Positions 1-13,262 are shown, counted from the first letter of the stretch. The stretch: 64,000 bases of DNA from Ziziphus jujuba (GCF_031755915.1 NC_083389.1:28217501-28281500), one strand, 5' to 3'. Translations and numbers: made by a program. Notes: generated from the sequence alone by a model not told the origin.

Positions 1-2
1 GA

Positions 3-1842
3 TTTAGAATGAACCAAAAAGCAAGACACAGAAATGAATAATATAATTGCTATAAACTATTCTATTTACATTACTTATAAACTACTCAGCGGTTACAAAA
101 AACTAATAATAATAATAAAAAAAAGGGGACTTTTGGACATCCCAACAACAGCATAAGACTTTCATGACATAAGACACCATATTTGCCCCCTTATTGGATC
201 GACAAAGAGCCTAAGCCGTAGCTAAACTCAAATGTTTCCTCTCTTCCCCACATAAACCAGCCACAATACCATCCACATCTTCCAACCGAACCCCAATGCA
301 TAAAGGGTTAGCTACAGTCTTAATAGAGTCATCTACTCCTATCTGCTTTTGAGTCTTCAAAACCCTCACATTTAGAATGAACCAAAAAGCAAGACACAGA
401 AATGAATAATATAATTGCTATAAACTATTCTATTTACATTACTTATAAACTACTCAGCGGTTACAAAAAACTAATAATAATAATAAAAAAAAGGGGACTT
501 TTGGACATCCCAACAACAGCATAAGACTTTCATGACATAAGACACCATATTTGCCCCCTTATTGGATCGACAAAGAGCCTAAGCCGTAGCTAAACTCAAA
601 TGTTTCCTCTCTTCCCCACATAAACCAGCCACAATACCATCCACATCTTCCAACCGAACCCCAATGCATAAAGGGTTAGCTACAGTCTTAATAGAGTCAT
701 CTACTCCTATCTGCTTTTGAGTCTTCAAAACCCTCACATTTAGAATGAACCAAAAAGCAAGACACAGAAATGAATAATATAATTGCTATAAACTATTCTA
801 TTTACATTACTTATAAACTACTCAGCGGTTACAAAAAACTAATAATAATAATAAAAAAAAGGGGACTTTTGGACATCCCAACAACAGCATAAGACTTTCA
901 TGACATAAGACACCATATTTGCCCCCTTATTGGATCGACAAAGAGCCTAAGCCGTAGCTAAACTCAAATGTTTCCTCTCTTCCCCACATAAACCAGCCAC
1001 AATACCATCCACATCTTCCAACCGAACCCCAATGCATAAAGGGTTAGCTACAGTCTTAATAGAGTCATCTACTCCTATCTGCTTTTGAGTCTTCAAAACC
1101 CTCACATTTAGAATGAACCAAAAAGCAAGACACAGAAATGAATAATATAATTGCTATAAACTATTCTATTTACATTACTTATAAACTACTCAGCGGTTAC
1201 AAAAAACTAATAATAATAATAAAAAAAAGGGGACTTTTGGACATCCCAACAACAGCATAAGACTTTCATGACATAAGACACCATATTTGCCCCCTTATTG
1301 GATCGACAAAGAGCCTAAGCCGTAGCTAAACTCAAATGTTTCCTCTCTTCCCCACATAAACCAGCCACAATACCATCCACATCTTCCAACCGAACCCCAA
1401 TGCATAAAGGGTTAGCTACAGTCTTAATAGAGTCATCTACTCCTATCTGCTTTTGAGTCTTCAAAACCCTCACATTTAGAATGAACCAAAAAGCAAGACA
1501 CAGAAATGAATAATATAATTGCTATAAACTATTCTATTTACATTACTTATAAACTACTCAGCGGTTACAAAAAACTAATAATAATAATAAAAAAAAGGGG
1601 ACTTTTGGACATCCCAACAACAGCATAAGACTTTCATGACATAAGACACCATATTTGCCCCCTTATTGGATCGACAAAGAGCCTAAGCCGTAGCTAAACT
1701 CAAATGTTTCCTCTCTTCCCCACATAAACCAGCCACAATACCATCCACATCTTCCAACCGAACCCCAATGCATAAAGGGTTAGCTACAGTCTTAATAGAG
1801 TCATCTACTCCTATCTGCTTTTGAGTCTTCAAAACCCTCACA
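3..1842. repeat. Five tandem 368-bp copies of the DGAT3 3' end
   Basis: The unit starts at 3, 371, 739, 1107 and 1475, a constant 368-bp spacing, and I saw no mismatch between copies by eye. Read on the minus strand, each unit holds the last 53 codons of the acyltransferase gene with its stop (160 nt) followed by 208 nt of 3' UTR. Only the copy at 1475-1842 joins the upstream exon and is used. The other four lie past the stop and could only be extended 3' UTR. Because 368 is not a multiple of 3, the copies fall in different frames. The left edge coincides with the window start: position 1 is g where the internal junctions have c, so the array probably ends there. Confidence 0.97.
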
Positions 1843-3586
1843 TTGGGACCATCTCTGCATTTTCCCATGCATTTACACCCTACAACAGCACCTTCCACTC
1901 CCATCACCCTCTCAAATTCTCCCAACAATGCTGCAGCTCCTGATTTCTTGCACTTGTTACCCATGCAGACTTCAATCCTTGTGGCGGACACTCCTCTAAG
2001 TGTGATACTTCCATCAACATGGCCAATGCTACAAGGGCCATAATCGGTGCTACTTTTAGTGCAGCATAAACCATGTTCCTCAGTTGCATTCCCTTGGCAA
2101 GTGGAGGCCAAGCTCGGGAGGGGCAATGTTGCTAGTTGTTGAGAAAGTGGCTGCAAGTCATCTACTTTTGGTTGGATGTGGGCTTCAGTTCTCAGGCCGC
2201 TCATATCAACTACCTCCCCACATTCACTATCACTTGATTCAGATGATGATGATGAGGATTCGGACGATGAGGATTCTTGATCAAGCATGTTTTGCATCCG
2301 TTCAGCTTTTTGCTTGGCCTTCTCTTCTTTCCTGCTCCTCTTCATTTCCTTCTCCTCTTCTCTTAGTTGTTCAAGTTGTTTTAGCAATATATCTGAAGCT
2401 TCCTGAACACAGAGCAAACCATACATTTTAATAATATGAATTTCAAGAACTTTCAACAGCTAAATTTATGATAATCTGATTTAAAGACATAGCTACACAT
2501 GCATAAATCATTTGTTTTCCATAACATTATAGTCCAAAATTTAAAACATAGACAAAAACACAAGCCTTTTGCTCTTTCCTCGTAACCAGCAATTTCATAA
2601 TAACAAAACGGGAAAAACAAGCATAAAACCAGCAATTTTATTTTTCATAACGTCATAATCCAAAATTTAAAACATACACATGAACACAAGCCTTTTGCTC
2701 TTTCCTCGTAACCAGCAATTTCATAATAACAAAAGAGGAAAAACAAGCATAAAACCAGCAATTTCATTTTTCATAACGTCATAGTCCAAAATTTAAGACA
2801 TAGACAAGAACACAGGCCTTTTCCTCTTTTCCTCATAACCAGCAATTTCATATTAACAGAACAGGAAAAACGAGCTCATCACACATATGACAAGTCGGTT
2901 TAAATTATCAAGAGATTCAATTAAAGAGAAAGAAGATCAAAATTCAAGCACTGAAATACTAGGCAAAGTTCTAAACTTCAACATGATACGAACCCATAAA
3001 TCCAGTAACTACTAAAAGATGAAGATGAAATCAGAAGGCTTGAAAGCATAGAATCCAATTGAATGTCGAAGCAGAGAAGTTTATAAATACGCAAAATAAA
3101 TGAAGAAATTTAGGAAAACAATTTCCAAATGGGAAGAATAGTTCATACCGGAGTCAGCTTGTTTCCAATATCTGCGGCTAAACCCTCCTGAAGATCATCC
3201 AAACCAAAACCCAACTCAGAAAGCTTGGACAAGCTGTTCGCAAACCCCCTTAGCAATTTCAACTTCTTCTTGGTCGGCAGCGCTCCCAAAACTAAAACCT
3301 TATCCTTCTTCTTCTCCTTCTTCTTCGTCTTCTCACCACAGATGGGACCGACATAATACTGAATGTGGGCGTTATCGGAAAACCCAGAATCCAGGGCGGT
3401 GGGAAACCTCTTAGGTGGTCGGAAAGAAACTCCAGAATTCCCATGACCCAGAAGCCTAAGCTCGCCGAAAGGCCGAGAGCGGGGAGCGACCGATACGCCG
3501 GAAAATGGCATAGAAGGTTGGTGGGTATCAATTCCAGCGCCGGAGAAGGACGGAACCTGCCGGGAAACAACACCTGAAACTTCCAT
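1683..3586 (-). CDS. DGAT3: Soluble diacylglycerol acyltransferase (DGAT3-type)
   Basis: Two exons, 3149-3586 (146 codons) and 1683-2402 (239 codons plus stop), join in phase 0 with a GT donor at 3148-3147 and a CAG acceptor at 2405-2403, giving 385 aa. DGAT3 is a cytosolic, non-membrane enzyme that makes triacylglycerol from diacylglycerol and acyl-CoA. What shows this: an N-terminal basic stretch (GEKTKKKEKKKDK), a Lys/Glu-rich coiled coil at the start of exon 2, an acidic Ser run, then a C-terminal thioredoxin-like ferredoxin domain with Cys pairs in CMGNKC and CKCMGKC that suit a [2Fe-2S] cluster. No membrane segment is seen. The 3' end lies in a five-copy tandem array and the intron holds a 126-bp repeat. 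The start MEVSGVV is the first ATG in this frame of exon 1. Confidence 0.9.
2516..2880. repeat. 126-bp tandem repeat, three imperfect copies, in the DGAT3 intron
   Basis: A block containing tccaaaatttaa followed by a CTCTTTCCTCGTAACC-type segment recurs at 2533, 2659 and 2785, a 126-bp period. Copies differ by scattered substitutions and a small indel, so this array is older than the 368-bp one downstream. It lies inside the single intron and touches neither splice site. Confidence 0.9.
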
Positions 3587-4634
3587 CGCTCTGCAGATTT
3601 CGACGCCAAGACTTCAACCGCGTTTTGTTTGCGCGGAGCGGAAACAAATTGCTGACGAATTAATCGATGGGTGTGTCCCCCTCTGTCTTTCACTTGAGAA
3701 AAGAGGATTATTGTTTATCATACTTTCCGGGCAAGTTCGGAATTAGGAAGGGCCAAGGAATTATTAAACTGTTTTGCCACGTGGGCGGCTTCGGTTGGAG
3801 TTCAATGACTTGATCCTACGTGGACTCTGCTCTTTGCAGACAACCTCAAGGCTCGTGACCGTTTTCCGTTGCCACGCTTTTTCCACCCCCACGACATACG
3901 AATTCTGTCGATATCCACCGTCCGATGTAATTGGACGGCTTAGATCTACGGTAAGTGGTGCCATGTCGGATTCCAAATCAGCAACCTATTTTCTGACTCT
4001 TTGTTGTGTTCTTCCACATCATCGCTCTTTCTTTTATGGGTTGGGTCTCCAGTCCTCGCTCACTCACTTGCATTAGGCCCAAGCCCAAATCCTTTCCAAT
4101 AAACCATTACCATCTCCCGCAATTCTTCTAAATTCTAATTTCTAAATTTTAATCGTATTTACTACTCTAATTTTCTGTCTCCTCCTCTACTTCACCACGG
4201 CTCCCACACCACCACCCCCAAAAATAAAAAAAATAAAAAAAATAAAAAGAAGGAAGGATCTCCTGTATATTAGATGGATTAGCTACATTACAAATAAGGA
4301 TATATATTGTTACAGACCAAAAAAAAAAAAAAAAAAAAAAAAGTGTACAAATATAATTACATAACAAAACATTGTTCTCCCTGCAAAATGGAAACTGGAA
4401 ATACAGACGATTTATCAATAAGTGAACATTTTAGAACTAAGAGCTTTGGACATTTAGGGCATGCTAGTAGTTCACCAAAAGATTAGCCACTATATCCATC
4501 TTCTTCCCTTTTTCAAGAAGCATTTGCCAGGTAGCAAAATTGCTTGACCTTGATCTCTTTCAAAGCCAACATTCTCCAAATTTGTGCTTGCAGTTGGTTG
4601 TTGTTAGAAGATGCTCTATGGGAACTTGTTATTG
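3587..4634. other. DGAT3 promoter/5' UTR and downstream flank of the CHUP1-like gene
   Basis: The two genes are co-directional on the minus strand, so this holds the DGAT3 promoter (lower coordinates) and the CHUP1-like 3' flank (higher coordinates). It contains the G-box at 3778, an A24 run at 4319-4342 and an A-rich tract near 4222-4250. I see no further gene. Confidence 0.6.
3776..3785. promoter_or_regulatory. G-box / ABRE-like element upstream of DGAT3
   Basis: The palindrome CACGTG sits at 3778-3783 within gccacgtggg, about 190 bp upstream of the DGAT3 ATG. On the gene's strand this includes ACGTGGC, the ABA-response core. A second ACGTGG lies near 3814. Such cores bind bZIP or bHLH factors; use here is inferred from position only. 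Confidence 0.45.
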
Positions 4635-7600
4635 TTATGAGGATGGTATGCCAGCCAGTAACTCCCGGGAGCCTCCCAATTGTCCAGGAAACCGTTGTCT
4701 TATCTCTTCAAAGGCGCATAATGTTTCTGAATCGAGACCTCCAGCAAACTGCATTATGCATGCCAGAAAATTGAATGTCAAAGGGTTTCCATGGCATGCA
4801 GAGAGCATACAAACTCTTGTGGATTTATACACAATACTCATCTTTATGAAAGAGCTTTAAAAGAACGAACAGTTTTTGGTTTGTCGAATGTTTGATTTTT
4901 ACCTGGTGAGCTCTATATGCAAATTTTACTCCTTGCAGCAGAAGAGATTCTTGACTGTATTCTCTGTCTGAATTCTGAATGGATTCAATCTCTAATGTCA
5001 CTCTCTTCATGTACATTTTGGCCAGATTCATGGAAGCCTGCTTTATCTGTACAAATAATTTTTCAATACACATCTCTTACAATAGACTCTTACTTGAAAA
5101 CTATACAAACAGATGTGAAACATTTCATTTTGTAAAGAAAAGAATATATAAATCACAACTAAATTAACAAATTTCTAGAGCTTCCATTATAAGTTCAAGT
5201 GCTAGTTAAAAGTGCATACCTCACTCACAATTCCTGAATCAAGCATCCATTCAGTTGGAATTCTGCATTCTTGATAAGAACACAGAACTGAGTTTCTCAG
5301 TTTAATCAACCTCTGTATGCTTCGCTCCGACCTTGCATAAGGAATTATTGAAAGAGGCAAAGCATAAAGCTCCAAGCAAAGAATCATGACATGCTTATAA
5401 GTTCATCAAACAAATAAAGCATTGGTCTTACTTGTCAAGTAAGCTGCCCATCTTCTTCAAGGCAGCTGCACATGGAATGTCCATGTCATCCTTGAAGGAA
5501 GAAATCTCTTTTTCCAACAACTTAAGCTCACGATATTCAATGGCCGCCTCTCGCAAGGCATCAGCTTTCCGCTCAGGCCACTTAAAATGCTTTAAAACAG
5601 CCCGTTCATCTGCCTGTGAAAGATACAAAAGTAAATATAAGATAAAAAAAACTTAATTATGGGCAAAAACAATATACTATGCAATCACCCAATCTACCAA
5701 AATGCATGCCTCATCTTTTATAAACATTGACCATTAATTCTTCAATGTTAATCCAGCTACTGATATATTTTCTCTGAATGTGAATAAATTTTAGACTTAT
5801 GTAGCTTAACTGAAACAAGATAGTACAGCCTTCCTGTGCAAGTAACCTTAGATTATCAGTAGATTGGATTGAGATAATAAATTACTCAGGTAATCCAACT
5901 AAAAATAGGAAAATATTTCACCTAAAGTAAAACTCAAATTGAATCCAATTGCAAGAAATCCTTTGTAGAGGGAGAAAAGAGTGACAAGATGGCTGTCTTC
6001 TCCTCCTGTTCCTCCCTTCAACAGGAGGACAAGACCCCTTTTTATTGCAAGAGAAAACCTTCACCGGGCATCATGTTGCTTTAAATTTTTTTAGAAAATG
6101 TATGTGAATTAATATGCCAGCAACCTGAATGATAATAACATATATACAGGGGAAAGCAGAATTATGGTGAGATCCTATCACTTCAAATAGGTTGTGAGTC
6201 GGAAAAAGCCTAAGGACCACAAAAAAATTAAGATTCAATTTGTTATAGGTTGATTATCTGTCCTCTAACTAATAACAAGTCTTATTGTCAGAATTGCAAG
6301 TAAAAGCCAAGACTTTTACTGTTTTGATGGTCCAACAATATAGCTTAAAGGAGATATGCCTTTACTTTTTTGATTTCCAAAGGAAAAAAAATCAAAATGA
6401 ACGGAGAGAATAGGGGAGAGAAAGGTACCAATAATGAGAGTTCCCCATCAAGCCAATCTACAAATTTAACAACGTCTTCTATATCCGTATAAGCTGCAGC
6501 CAGCACCTTCTCAATGAGGCCATGGATGAACTGTCCTTTGGTTTCAATGTCAGATTTGATCTGGCCAAGATTATCAAATGATGATAGTTTTAAACTTCAA
6601 GACACATTATGAAGAAACATATGACACAATTCAATGTGGGGAATATCAGACCCTTACAGCTAACAAATGAGCAGAGCGATTTTGGATTTCTCCAACTATG
6701 CTATTATGTGCACTAACAGCAGCTGGCTTATGATAATGGTTTCTTGATCCTGTGGAATCTTTGTTTCCCTCTTGCTTCGTCAATGAGTGATAGAATTGTA
6801 CAAGTGTAGGAGCCTTGAGGTTGGTAGTTGGTCTAGCTGAGGACTGCAGTGGAGGCGGGGGTGGTGGGGGAAGAGGCGGCAGACGAGATGGTAAGGCTTG
6901 GTCCTTCCTGTCTAAGTTAGTGTCTTTGGAACTTCTATCACCTGCTGGTGGTGGTGTTGGTGGTGGTGGTGGTGGTGATGGTGGCAGGGAAGGGGAGGGC
7001 CTTTTGATATTGTTTGCTCCATTGATTGCCTCATGTTTAACTACGGAGCGGTCTAGTCTATTGGCAATGAGTTTCTGAATGTCTTTAAATTTAGGAGTCT
7101 GGTCGTCTCCAATTGATTCCCTCTACATTATCATTGAAACAGGAAATAAGTTTCTGGTTGCCTCTCTAAACATTAGTCATTGAAACAGGGAATAAGCTAA
7201 GACAATCAGAACCAAATTTCTCAAAAAGACAGCTTCTTTTTCTCATTTCTCCTTTTTTTTTCCCTTGTCCAAAACTAACATTTTTTTTTAAAAAAAAAAA
7301 ATTTTAACATCCAAAAAAAAGACAGCACAAACTTGCTGATCAAAAAGGCAAAATTATAATTTGATAAAAATTCAAGTCCTTACCGGGTCACGGCTGCTAA
7401 GAGCTTGTACCTTTGCTTCAGCAGCGGCAAGATCCCGAGTGAGCTTATCGTTGTGCGATTGAAGCTCCAAATTGAAGGCTCGAGCTTTGTCCAACTCTGC
7501 CTTCAAGCTGAGCATTTCAGACTCCAAATTCCGAATAAAACTCTGGCTCATCTCAAGCTTCTCCTGCAACTCCTGCTCCGAATTGCTCTTCTTCTTGTTG

Positions 7601-8025
7601 CTGATGCGATGTAATTGTGAAGGGGGGTCATGCTCAATTTTCTTAGGAGTGGTGGGATCCATCACAGACGCTGACCGTTGGTGGCGACGTGGCCGAGCAA
7701 ATTGCTCCACAGCAACTGGATGCCGCCTCACAACAGCTTTAGATTCCTCAAGTTCCCGACGACCAAGACCACCACCCTTTTGAGATCCCGAAGGAGGCAA
7801 AGGTGCTTCTTCTGATTGCTCTGCAGATTTGGGCTGCTTGCTCCCTCCGAGTGGCCTCCGAACCTTAATGGAATTATGGTTGTGGTTCACATCTGCGGAT
7901 AATAACGATTTTGCTCTTGAATTTGATGGTTTTGGTGGAGTTGGCGAGTCCTTGAGTTTTGAAGACGATGCTTTTAAGCGAGATGGAGTGGTTGCCTGCT
8001 GCGACATGTCTCTTGTTTGTTGCAT
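4635..8025 (-). CDS. CHUP1/IPGA1-like coiled-coil, proline-rich protein
   Basis: Seven exons close in phase: 7384-8025, 6658-7122, 6429-6560, 5432-5613, 5220-5331, 4903-5046, 4635-4748, giving 596 aa. The start MQQTRDMSQQ at 8025 is preferred over an upstream in-frame ATG (8160) that would begin with a Lys run unlike the family. Exon 1 is basic and Ser-rich, then a coiled coil (residues about 145-210). Exon 2 carries two polyproline blocks. Exons 3-7 form the conserved C-terminal domain (ADERAVLKHFKWPERKADAL). CHUP1 links chloroplasts to actin; the related IPGA1 acts on microtubules and cell shape. No N-terminal membrane anchor of CHUP1 itself is seen, so the cytosolic IPGA1-like branch fits better. 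From memory, Arabidopsis At1g48280 is the likely counterpart. Confidence 0.87.
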
Positions 8026-9132
8026 CCGAAAGTCTCCACTTTCAAGCCCCCATACAACTTTAACTTGCTCTTCTTCACACTGCCACAATAACCCCACTAT
8101 AAGAGCTTTTTTTTTCTTTTTCTTTTTATTCAACTTCTTCCTTTCAAAATTCTTGCACACATAACCAAAACAAGCTTACAAAATCTTTGCCTTCTATCAA
8201 TCTATTGATAACAGGTAAAGCAATTAGCAAAGCAACCCCAAACGGACAACATAGTACAAAGTACGCATCTGTGTTGTCTATTTATATTATTATATATTAT
8301 TCTTTTTGTTTTTAAATTTTAGTTTAAGGAAATACCTATTTTCAGTCTTTGGACACTCAAAAAAAAAAAAAAAAAAGACTAGAAAATGATTTTGAGGTTC
8401 GGTTCAGTGTGGTTTTTAACTTTTTTTAGTGTATTTGTTATGGGCCTCTTCCTTGCTTAGCCATTTAATTTATATCAGTAGTGCCACGTATAGAATTCCG
8501 TACATATATCCTAATTCCTATTCCTACAGCTTCATTTCAATTACCACAAATATTTAATCTTGAAAGAATGAAAGAAAGAAAGGAACGGCCCAATTATTCA
8601 TGAAAAAGAAAGACACCCTTTATTATTTCCTGACGTTATTTCTTGATAATGACCCTGTGCTGTGCGTAAAGGATGATTTAACAAGTTATCATTAATTTAA
8701 TCTTTAAAAAACCTCTCCCCAAAGCAGGATTTTTGCGCTTTTCTTTCTTCTCAGGTTTTTTTCTTTTATTTCTTTCCCCCCACCCCCCCATTGCATTTAA
8801 CAAGTGAAAATCAATTCTGCACTTAAATGTGTGTTGCTGGACATGTTTTTAGCAACATTCTATACAACTATATATATATATATATGATATATCCAAAAAT
8901 AAAAATGTCGTTTTGTCGTCATAGTCAGGTGGCTATTATAATAGCCATGAGATACAGAAAGAGAAATAGTGATCAGAGATGGATACTGACAAGCAGGCAT
9001 TTAATGTGCTCAAACTTTATGATTGCAAATTGACCACCAGCAATGGAACTCTTGTTTTATTTTATTTTTTTTGTATTTGGACGGCAATATTTATTTTAAG
9101 AAAATATTTGTTGATACATATACAACAAGTAA

Positions 9133-9195
9133 CATATTCTATCTACTGATTCACCCAAAAAAAAAAAAAAAAAAGAAGCATATTCTATCTACTGA
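9133..9195 (+). repeat. A-tail micro-insert with 17-bp flanking duplication
   Basis: catattctatctactga occurs at 9133-9149 and again, perfectly, at 9179-9195. Between them lie 29 bp: ttcaccc, an A18 run, then gaag. The form matches a retroposed fragment reduced to its tail with a target-site duplication. Mechanism is inferred. Confidence 0.75.
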
Positions 9196-9236
9196 GAGAT
9201 AGGTATAATCATTACCAAGTCGAAAATTGAGAGATT

Positions 9237-9280
9237 ATGATCCATATATCACTCTTTTTTTGGTGAATGATTCATATATC
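9237..9280 (-). repeat. A-tail micro-insert with 14-bp flanking duplication
   Basis: atgatccatatatc (9237-9250) recurs with one mismatch at 9267-9280. The 16-bp insert between is, on the minus strand, TCACC followed by seven A and GAGT, sharing TCACC(A)n with the insert 90 bp away. Confidence 0.6.
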
Positions 9281-9828
9281 GTTCAAGTTGTCTTTCAAGC
9301 TCAAATTGCTCCACTATGGCATGTTTGGTTACACGTCACATTGAGTCGACAGTCATGACTAAGAAACTTCAATAGCCTTTTTTATTATTCAAAAAAAAAA
9401 TTTAAAAAAAAACATGGGGTTGGTGAATGTGACCATCTTAATGAAACTATTATAAGCATGACTTGCTGATTGTCTTCTTGTAAACATTATCATAGCCTAA
9501 TAAATATTTTGTTGTCCCTCAAAGCTTTTAGAAATTCATGAAGTATTTGTTACGCTTACTGGCTGTAATGGTTTCCACCTATACATAATGCATATATACG
9601 CACACTCATAATTGTTTACGAAAAAAGAAAATAGACAAGAATTATTATATATGGTAATAATATCCTAATTGTCGTTGGATTACGAATGAAAAAGAGTGAA
9701 AGGAAGAAATAAGGAAAAGGAAACAAGGATAGCTCTTCAATGCTTCTGAAACAGACACTAAAGATTATTTTTTATAAAAATATTGAGGTACTTAGCTTTG
9801 GGACTTAGCTTGTATTATTATAATTCAC

Positions 9829-9881
9829 TTCACATTCTAGATTTCTTTTTTTCTTTTTTTGATCAATTCACATTCCAGATT
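9829..9881 (-). repeat. A-tail micro-insert with 15-bp flanking duplication
   Basis: ttcacattctagatt (9829-9843) recurs with one mismatch at 9867-9881. The 23-bp insert reads TTGATC plus two A7 runs on the minus strand. Confidence 0.62.
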
Positions 9882-10937
9882 GATGTTGACAAAGAAAACT
9901 TAATGATTACATCCCACTATATTATTCATGAATGATATATACAAAGGAACTACATATAAATATATATATATATATATATATTTTTTTTAAATTTCAATAA
10001 TTTGCGGAGTTATTTAATTGTCAAATATACATAATCCAATACTAAATCCTTAATTTTCCACCAAGAAATTTTTTTAAAAAAATCCTTAAAATAGGTACCA
10101 CCAACCTTTTAGAGACGTAGAGTTTGACAGTGCAAATAAGGGAAAAAATTGAGAAAAAAAGAAAGAGCCCTTAGAAAAGGGAAATAGAAGGGAATAACTT
10201 TAGGAACTAAAATGGTCCCAATTCCTCAAAGTTTGATGGGGGCGGTATTTTTGTAACACATTCTTTGTACTTCGTACCTAAAATTTGCAACTTTTCAATT
10301 GCTCAGAGGATAAAAAAGAAATGATGATTTTATAGCAAGGCAAAAGGTAAGAATTCTCGCGGGTTATGGTGTATGTTTGCGTCAACAGTCGGTTGCTTTT
10401 AATGCTCAAACCCATAGAGATTACTGGCAAGTTCCACAGGCCCTATTTATATATATATTAGTAATACTAATATAATATATATTTATATATATAGATGATC
10501 CAAAATCCAAACCCACCATATATAAAACTTGATATAAAACATATATATAATATGATGAAGGGGTGTGTGCGTGTATATGTATGTGCATAAAAAGACACAA
10601 ATGTACTAGTCATATGCAACCATACCTTACCTGACGGTCTGAAAATGTGTTGATGATGCTTTTGCTTCTATTGTAACAAGAAATCCAAACCCTGTTTGGT
10701 TATACTGCTACTTTATCTCTCCCATGGAATTGAAGGACTGAAAGAGCTGTCATAGTTTTGATAATTTCTTAAACTGACCCCAGTGGCCCATGCCACGTCG
10801 GTGGTCTTGCAATTGCATGCTCTGTTTGTAACTTCAGAGGCTTAGCAGCCGAGCTGATATACACAGAAAGCAGTACATAATTATGAACCCGTGAAACTCC
10901 AACTCCAAGTAAAACTCCAACTCCAAGTAAACATATT

Positions 10938-10940
<3 letters not shown>

Positions 10941-10984
<44 letters not shown>
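10941..10984. repeat. (AT)22 microsatellite
   Basis: Forty-four bases of pure AT dinucleotide. Just before it, a 17-bp unit (10894-10910) is repeated at 10912-10928. Confidence 0.97.
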
Positions 10985-10986
<2 letters not shown>

Positions 10987-12356
10987 CATGGTATCTGACA
11001 CTTCGCAAGTTTCCAAAATTACAAGCATGTGAAAGTGAGTATTATCCATGACTCTACTGATATATTGGTCATAGTGAATCTCTGTGATTTCCATATAAAT
11101 CAACCGCATATAAATGTGGATATATAGAAGCTCTGTTTTCGTGCCACATAATTAAGGAATCTCTCACCAATATGTCATTCATTGGATCACATGTTGGTGT
11201 TAATTCATATATTTGTCCTTTTTCTGATCATTGTGGTGAATAGTAATTACAATATATATTCGGGGTCCATTTTTTTTTTGGGTTTACAAACAGTTATGTA
11301 ATTTCAGAAATTAACCATAAATAAGTAAGTGCAAATCCAAATTAAAGGCTAGTGTTCGTAGAAATATAAAGACTTTCTCTAAGACTGTACCTTGCATTGA
11401 TTCTACCAATAACATAAAATTTTCAATCTGAAGATCCAAAGAAAAAAAAAAATTAAAGTACCTCAAAGAAATTGAGCGACCTTGTTAATTTCTTTAGCTA
11501 TAGACTATATAATTATATAATATATCTCCATCTAGCTCCTCCAGATGCATAATAACCAAATCTCTCTCTCTCTCTCTCCCCTTATCAATCTGTCAGTGTT
11601 TGGTTATAGAAGAAAAATTCAGAGAGCAAGCAGCATATATAGAATAGAGGGAGAAGAGAGGAAAGAATTATCACCTTAAAAAATGTTGATAGTCAAATTC
11701 TCTTTGTAATAATGGGTTTTAGTTGTTGTGCGTTACGTATAATGAATGACCAATCAACTACTAGCTAGCTTGATTTAAAGAAGTGGGAAAGGAAAGCCTA
11801 GAATACGGGGTGTTTCCCTTTGAAGCAAAACACGTATATGATATTTTATATATAGCGATTAGATTAATTTATATAATCAAATTAGCTTGAAGAGTTTTGT
11901 GTTGGAATTAGTTGCAACTTCATATCACATGAAGTGTCATTTGTTGCTTTGAAAGTGATGTATGATTTGATGCCATCTTTCATTATAATTGATGACTACT
12001 TTTTCTAATTTACACTTTCTCCAAACTCCCAAATCCACGTGTTTATTATAAGGCTTTTATATAATGAGAGGAGTTTGACAACCTTTTACTTGTCTACTTC
12101 TCCTATCTACTAATTCTTTCGGTTAGCGCCTACAAAAATTAATTGTTGCTTAAAGTTTGAGGCATACATCGACATCCTTTATATTTTACATAATGAGTTT
12201 CAATTCAACTTTGTTAAACAAGTAATAATCACAACATCCTTAACTCAGCTTAAGTCTTGGCCCAGTCATGCCTATGTTTTATATATATATATATATACAC
12301 CTTTTATAGGCTATTACTTTTGATGAACAAAAAGCCAACCAGGTGAGACAGAAATA

Positions 12357-12431
12357 TTGGTTACCTTTTTTTTTCTAAGGTTTTTTTTTTTTTAAATGTT
12401 CCCCCCCCCCCCCCCCCCCCCCCTTGGTTAC
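12357..12431. repeat. T-rich plus C23 insert with 8-bp flanking duplication
   Basis: ttggttac occurs at 12357-12364 and 12424-12431. Between them are 59 bp: two T runs and then 23 consecutive C (12401-12423). A C23 run is rare, and homopolymer length is prone to sequencing error. The short duplication makes a target-site reading weaker here than at the other sites. Confidence 0.5.
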
Positions 12432-13262
12432 TGCTTCTTTTTGAATTTGTAGTGGTTAGCAATTTAGCTAGGATCTGTTCAATTATTCTAGCTCATGGAA
12501 AACATGGTGGAGAAGAAGCAATAAGTATAAGACTATATATATATACAACCATGTATATCCTTATTGGATCCCAAGTCTCTAAAATTTACAAAGAAGAATA
12601 GGAAAAAAAAAAAATCGATTTCCTCAATGATTGGAAAAATATATCATAAGAATTTTGTTTAATAAATTTGTCACCGTGTGGTGTTAGTGAATATTGTTGA
12701 AGAATTAATGTATATATGTATCATATCATGGAACTACCCAACTATTGGGAATTTGGAAATTATGAGAAGTTCCATATAGAACTTTAATGTTACTCCATTA
12801 GTATTAATCCAGAATAATGGTCTAAAGAGTAAAATATACTCAATTTTCCAATAATAACAAAAGCAAATCTTGTGGAGGGATTCTTAAAATAAATCCAAAT
12901 ACAGTTTATAAATATTGGTTGTGGGGCTGGATTTTAGTGCTAGAATACAAAATTCTAGTTCTTATTTGATTTGTCCCCCTTTGCTTCTAGGGAATCATCT
13001 TTATGGGCTTTTGAGCCTTTGATTGTACAAAAAAGTGTCAAATAAAGCAGGAAGCAATGGTTTTGCACCTTGAAAGAAAATATAAAGCCAAAAAAAAAAA
13101 AAAGAAAAAAGAAAAAAGGATTTTGAAATGCATTATTGAGGTTTGTGACAGGTAGTGGGTCAGATCAGGGGTAGGCAGATGGCAAGGGCAGTCTCAATCA
13201 ACGGCAAATTAATATGTTTGTTAACTACTCTTGAACTAATGAAAAAAAAAAAAAGAAAGAAG

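Noticed and set aside
3..1842. Direct repeats considered as a CRISPR array
   Set aside because: The units are 368 bp, contiguous, have no unique spacers, and carry coding sequence of a plant gene.
8026..8160. Upstream ATG at 8160 for the CHUP1-like protein
   Set aside because: It adds 45 residues including a Lys run from an A-rich leader; MQQTRDMSQQ at 8025 fits the family better.
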